Below, in pieces: positions 43,171 through 45,268 of a DNA stretch of 45,268 nt. A program made the translations under genes and the position numbers. Source of the DNA: Rhodococcus maanshanensis NBRC 100610 (lineage in GTDB: Bacteria; Actinomycetota; Actinomycetes; Mycobacteriales; Mycobacteriaceae); the NCBI RefSeq assembly GCF_001894865.1, contig NZ_BCXA01000054.1, forward strand, positions 1 through 45,268, given 5' to 3'. The notes below the pieces were generated by a model, which was not told the DNA's origin, searched no databases, and worked only from the letters and a program-made list of their open reading frames with translations. The stretch's first letter is position 1; each line of letters begins with the position of its first letter.

Positions 43171-43722
43171 ATGGGCGCGCGAGATACCAGATCGGCCATC
43201 AGAGAGGCCGCTCTCCGGCAGTTCATCGCCAAGGGCGTCGAGCAGACCAGCCTGAGGGAGATCGCCGACGAGGTCGGCATCACCAAGGCCTCGCTCTACT
43301 ACCACTACTCGTCCAAGGCCGACCTGCTCCTGGCCATCGTGACCCCGATCCTGTTCGTCATGCGCGACGTCGCCGACGCGCTCGATCAGGCGCCGCACAC
43401 CGAGGACGGCATCCGGGAGGTGTTGCGCCGCTACCTGATCGGGCTGCTCAATCACCGTGCGGAGGGGTCGCTGTTCGTCCGGGACGCCTCCGCGATGAGC
43501 GCCACCCTCGGCCCGATCCTGCCCGAGCTGATCGAGATCAACCGGCGGATCAACATCTGGTTGGCCGGCCCGGACGCCCCAGCGGAGTCCACGATCCGCG
43601 CGGTCGCGGCGCTGGAGGTGCTCAACACGGCGCTGTCGGCGAACCTGGCGGTGCCGGACGCCGACGACGAGGAGCTCGGGCGGGTGCTGCTCGACGCGGC
43701 GATGGGCGTGCTGCGACTGTAG
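43171..43722 (+). CDS. TetR family regulator of the divergent exporter
   Basis: 183 residues. The HTH is TSLREIADEVGITKASLYYHYSSKADLL (about 25-52), followed by an all-helical ligand domain. The divergent arrangement and the palindrome at 43040-43055 indicate that it represses the MMPL gene until its ligand is present. ATG 43171 is used, with purine-rich GAAGAGAGG upstream. Confidence 0.92.
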   Translation: MGARDTRSAIREAALRQFIAKGVEQTSLREIADEVGITKASLYYHYSSKADLLLAIVTPILFVMRDVADALDQAPHTEDGIREVLRRYLIGLLNHRAEGSLFVRDASAMSATLGPILPELIEINRRINIWLAGPDAPAESTIRAVAALEVLNTALSANLAVPDADDEELGRVLLDAAMGVLRL

Positions 43723-43758
43723 ATCCGGTCGACCGCAGACGCCCCCGCCCGCAGTCGG

Positions 43759-44877
43759 TCACACCGAGATCAGCGCCCGCCCACCCGCCAGCAGGCCCCG
43801 GCGCGCCAGGATCGGCCGCACCCCCTCGCCGAACCAGTACGCCTCCTCCAGGTGCGGGTACCCGGACAGCACGAACTCGTCCAGGCCGAGCGAGTGGTAC
43901 TCCTCGATCCGGTCCGCGACCTCCTCGTGGCTGCCGACCAGCGCGGTGCCCGCCCCGCCGCGGACCAGCCCGACGCCCGCCCACAGGTTCGGGGAGATCT
44001 CCAGGGACGCGGTGCTGCCGCCGTGCAGGGCCGCCATCCGCCGCTGCCCCTCCGACTCGGACCGCGCGAACCGGGCGCTGGCCTCGGCGACCGCGGTCGG
44101 GTCGAGGCCGGCGAGCATCGTGTCGGCGACCGCCCACGCCTGCTTCGAGGTGTCGCGGGTGATCACGTGCAGCCTGATGCCGAACCGGATGGTCCGCCCG
44201 GCCCGTTCGGCGTGCTCGCGGACCGCGGCGATCTTCGCGGCCACCTGTGCCGGCGGCTCGCCCCAGGTGAGGTACACGTCGGCGTGGGCAGCCGCCACCG
44301 GCAGTGCCGCCGCGGAGGATCCGCCGAAATAGATGGGCGGCACCGGGTTCGGCGGAGCCGACGTGGTCGCGCCGACCAGCTTGTAGTGCTCGCCGTCGAA
44401 GTCGAACGGGGCCTCGCCCCACGTCCCGCGCAGCGCCTGCAGGAACTCGGCGGTGCGCGCGTAGCGCTGCTCCTTGGTCAGCCAGTCGCCGTAGCTGCGC
44501 TGCTCCTGCGAGTCGCCGCCGGTCACCACGTTGAGCAGCAGTCGCCCGCCGGACAGGCGCTGGTAGCTGGCGGCCATCTGCGCGGCCAGTGTCGGCGAGA
44601 TGACCCCTGGCCGGAACGCGACCAGGAACTTGAGCCGCTCGGTCAGCGGGATCAGGGCGGCCGTGGTCAGCCAGGCGTCCTCGCAGTGCGTCCCGGTTGG
44701 GGTGAGCACGCCGGTGAACCCGGCCTGCTCGGCGGCGCGGGCGACCTGGGTCAGGTACTCGAGGGTCGGGGCCCTGTTCCCGGCGGTCCGGGGATCGGCG
44801 GTGGACGAGTTCGAGTTGTCCACGATGCCGCGGCCGTCGCCGGCGGTGGGCAGGAACCAGTGCAGGTCGATGCTCAT
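43759..44877 (-). CDS. FMNH2-dependent alkanesulfonate monooxygenase (SsuD-type)
   Basis: 372 residues of the bacterial luciferase-like LLM family. The N-terminus (IDLHWFLPTAGDGRGI), LKFLVAFRPGVISPTLAAQMAA, NVVTGGDSQEQRSYGDWLTKEQRYARTAEFLQ and the late VLSGYPHLEEAYWFGEGVRP closely follow SsuD. It splits alkanesulfonates to aldehyde and sulfite for sulfur supply, using FMNH2 from a partner reductase not seen here. Upstream is a 24-codon leader peptide gene. The C-terminus is complete. Confidence 0.9.
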   Translation of the reverse strand: MSIDLHWFLPTAGDGRGIVDNSNSSTADPRTAGNRAPTLEYLTQVARAAEQAGFTGVLTPTGTHCEDAWLTTAALIPLTERLKFLVAFRPGVISPTLAAQMAASYQRLSGGRLLLNVVTGGDSQEQRSYGDWLTKEQRYARTAEFLQALRGTWGEAPFDFDGEHYKLVGATTSAPPNPVPPIYFGGSSAAALPVAAAHADVYLTWGEPPAQVAAKIAAVREHAERAGRTIRFGIRLHVITRDTSKQAWAVADTMLAGLDPTAVAEASARFARSESEGQRRMAALHGGSTASLEISPNLWAGVGLVRGGAGTALVGSHEEVADRIEEYHSLGLDEFVLSGYPHLEEAYWFGEGVRPILARRGLLAGGRALISV

Positions 44878-44971
44878 GAAGGGTGCTCCGAGATGTCAGT
44901 GCGGCGGCATGCGCGCGCCGGTCGACGAGCCGTTGGGGCCCAGTCGCGGGGAGGGGGAGCGGGGCGGACCG

Positions 44972-45046
44972 CTACTGACAGAGCGCGGCGGCAACGCGCA
45001 GGAGGTCGACGTGGCGTCGCACCGTGAGCGCAGAGTTGCCGGACAT
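44972..45046 (-). CDS. 24-codon leader peptide upstream of the ssuD-like gene
   Basis: The minus-strand ORF from ATG 45046 to TAG 44972 encodes 24 residues that include RRHVDLLRVAAALCQ at the end. This is the actinobacterial leader-peptide pattern (RRHVDLLRV...LC) found before cysteine and sulfur assimilation genes. The Cys near the stop suggests that ribosome stalling at low cysteine affects the downstream gene. It lies 94 bp upstream of the ssuD-like start on the same strand. The conserved pattern is recognised from memory; the control mechanism is inferred. Confidence 0.8.
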   Translation of the reverse strand: MSGNSALTVRRHVDLLRVAAALCQ

Positions 45047-45098
45047 GCGGTCCAGGCTGGCAGTGGCGAGCTGGGCCTGTCAACTGCGCTTGCCCGGT

Positions 45099-45119
45099 TT
45101 CATACCGCGATGGTAGGAA
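45099..45119. promoter_or_regulatory. inverted repeat between leader peptide and rrf2-type gene
   Basis: TTCATACC, 5-base spacer, GGTAGGAA: one mismatch between the 8-bp arms. It lies 52 bp upstream of the leader ATG (minus strand) and 38 bp upstream of the Rrf2-type start (plus strand). Rrf2/CymR-type sites often have such arms, so this is a plausible operator for sulfur control. Confidence 0.55.
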
Positions 45120-45157
45120 TCAACCGCCGGATGGACCGGTCAGGCGAGGGGGCAGCC

Positions 45158-45268
45158 GTGCACATCACCGCGAAGGTGGACTACGCCGTGCGCACGCTGG
45201 TCGAACTGGCCGCGGCGGGGGTAGGCGCCCGTGAAGGCGGAGTACCTCGCGAACGCGCAGACGATCCC
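45158..45268 (+). pseudogene. Rrf2 family regulator, 5' part, apparent frameshift
   Basis: From GTG 45158 the frame reads HITAKVDYAVRTLVELAAAG, the start of actinobacterial Rrf2 (CymR/IscR-like) regulators. The expected continuation PVKAEYLANAQTIP is present but in the next frame, beginning CCC GTG AAG at about 45228. One extra base (or two missing) in about 45217-45228 separates the two parts. The gene runs off the window. It may be a real loss, a sequencing error, or a site of programmed shifting; the divergent ssuD-like gene is the probable target. Confidence 0.65.

Overview
The window is a chromosomal segment of a high-GC, mycolic-acid-type actinomycete (order Mycobacteriales; something like Rhodococcus, Gordonia, Tsukamurella or Nocardia, genus not resolvable here). 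The evidence is the gene content: both galactofuranosyltransferases of mycobacterial galactan (glfT1, glfT2), the galactan ABC exporter (wzm/wzt), the proteasome activator Bpa, and a gene order (wzm-wzt-glfT1, bpa, desulfurase-like gene, quinone reductase, hisC, tyrA, tadA) that recalls the Rv3750-Rv3808 part of the Mycobacterium tuberculosis chromosome. Several genes begin at a TANNNT -10 element 6-8 nt upstream, which suggests leaderless transcripts.

Layout. 1-3.5 kb: a GtrA-like membrane protein, an unrecognised protein, an HtrA-type secreted protease and a small exported Asn/Gly-rich repeat protein. 3.5-20.6 kb: an envelope polysaccharide region with rmlA, rmlB and rmlC (dTDP-rhamnose), a GtrA protein, two GT2 glycosyltransferases, an epimerase-like protein, two large polytopic membrane proteins, glfT2, glfT1 and wzm/wzt. 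Here a lower-GC two-gene cassette (AAA ATPase plus RloB, resembling the AbiL abortive-infection pair) sits between two 308-bp direct copies of the 3' end of glfT1. One copy completes the functional glfT1; the other is a truncated remnant next to glfT2's terminator. This is the most notable structure in the window.

20.6-27.7 kb: bpa, a desulfurase-like protein that lacks the PLP lysine, a quinone reductase, a lactate-monooxygenase-like flavoenzyme, a MarR regulator with a palindromic operator, tRNA-Ser(UGA), an aromatic/histidinol-phosphate aminotransferase and a dienelactone-hydrolase-like protein with an altered nucleophile. 27.7-28.5 kb: tRNA-Ser(GCU), tRNA-Arg(ACG), a decayed tRNA 3' copy, a set of hairpins, and a dense cluster of DnaA-box-like 9-mers with three perfect palindromes. 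28.5-32.5 kb: a membrane protein, a glycolipid-binding-family protein, tyrA, a tadA-associated protein, tadA and tRNA-Ser(CGA).

32.7-45.3 kb: regulators paired with nearby genes (TetR/SRPBCC, AraC, LuxR-AAA), a YceI protein, a secreted lipase, a sterol-desaturase-family protein, a lipoprotein, an MMPL exporter with a divergent TetR and shared operator, an SsuD-type monooxygenase preceded by a 24-codon leader peptide too short for routine ORF calling, and, at the right edge, the start of an Rrf2-type regulator whose reading frame appears shifted.
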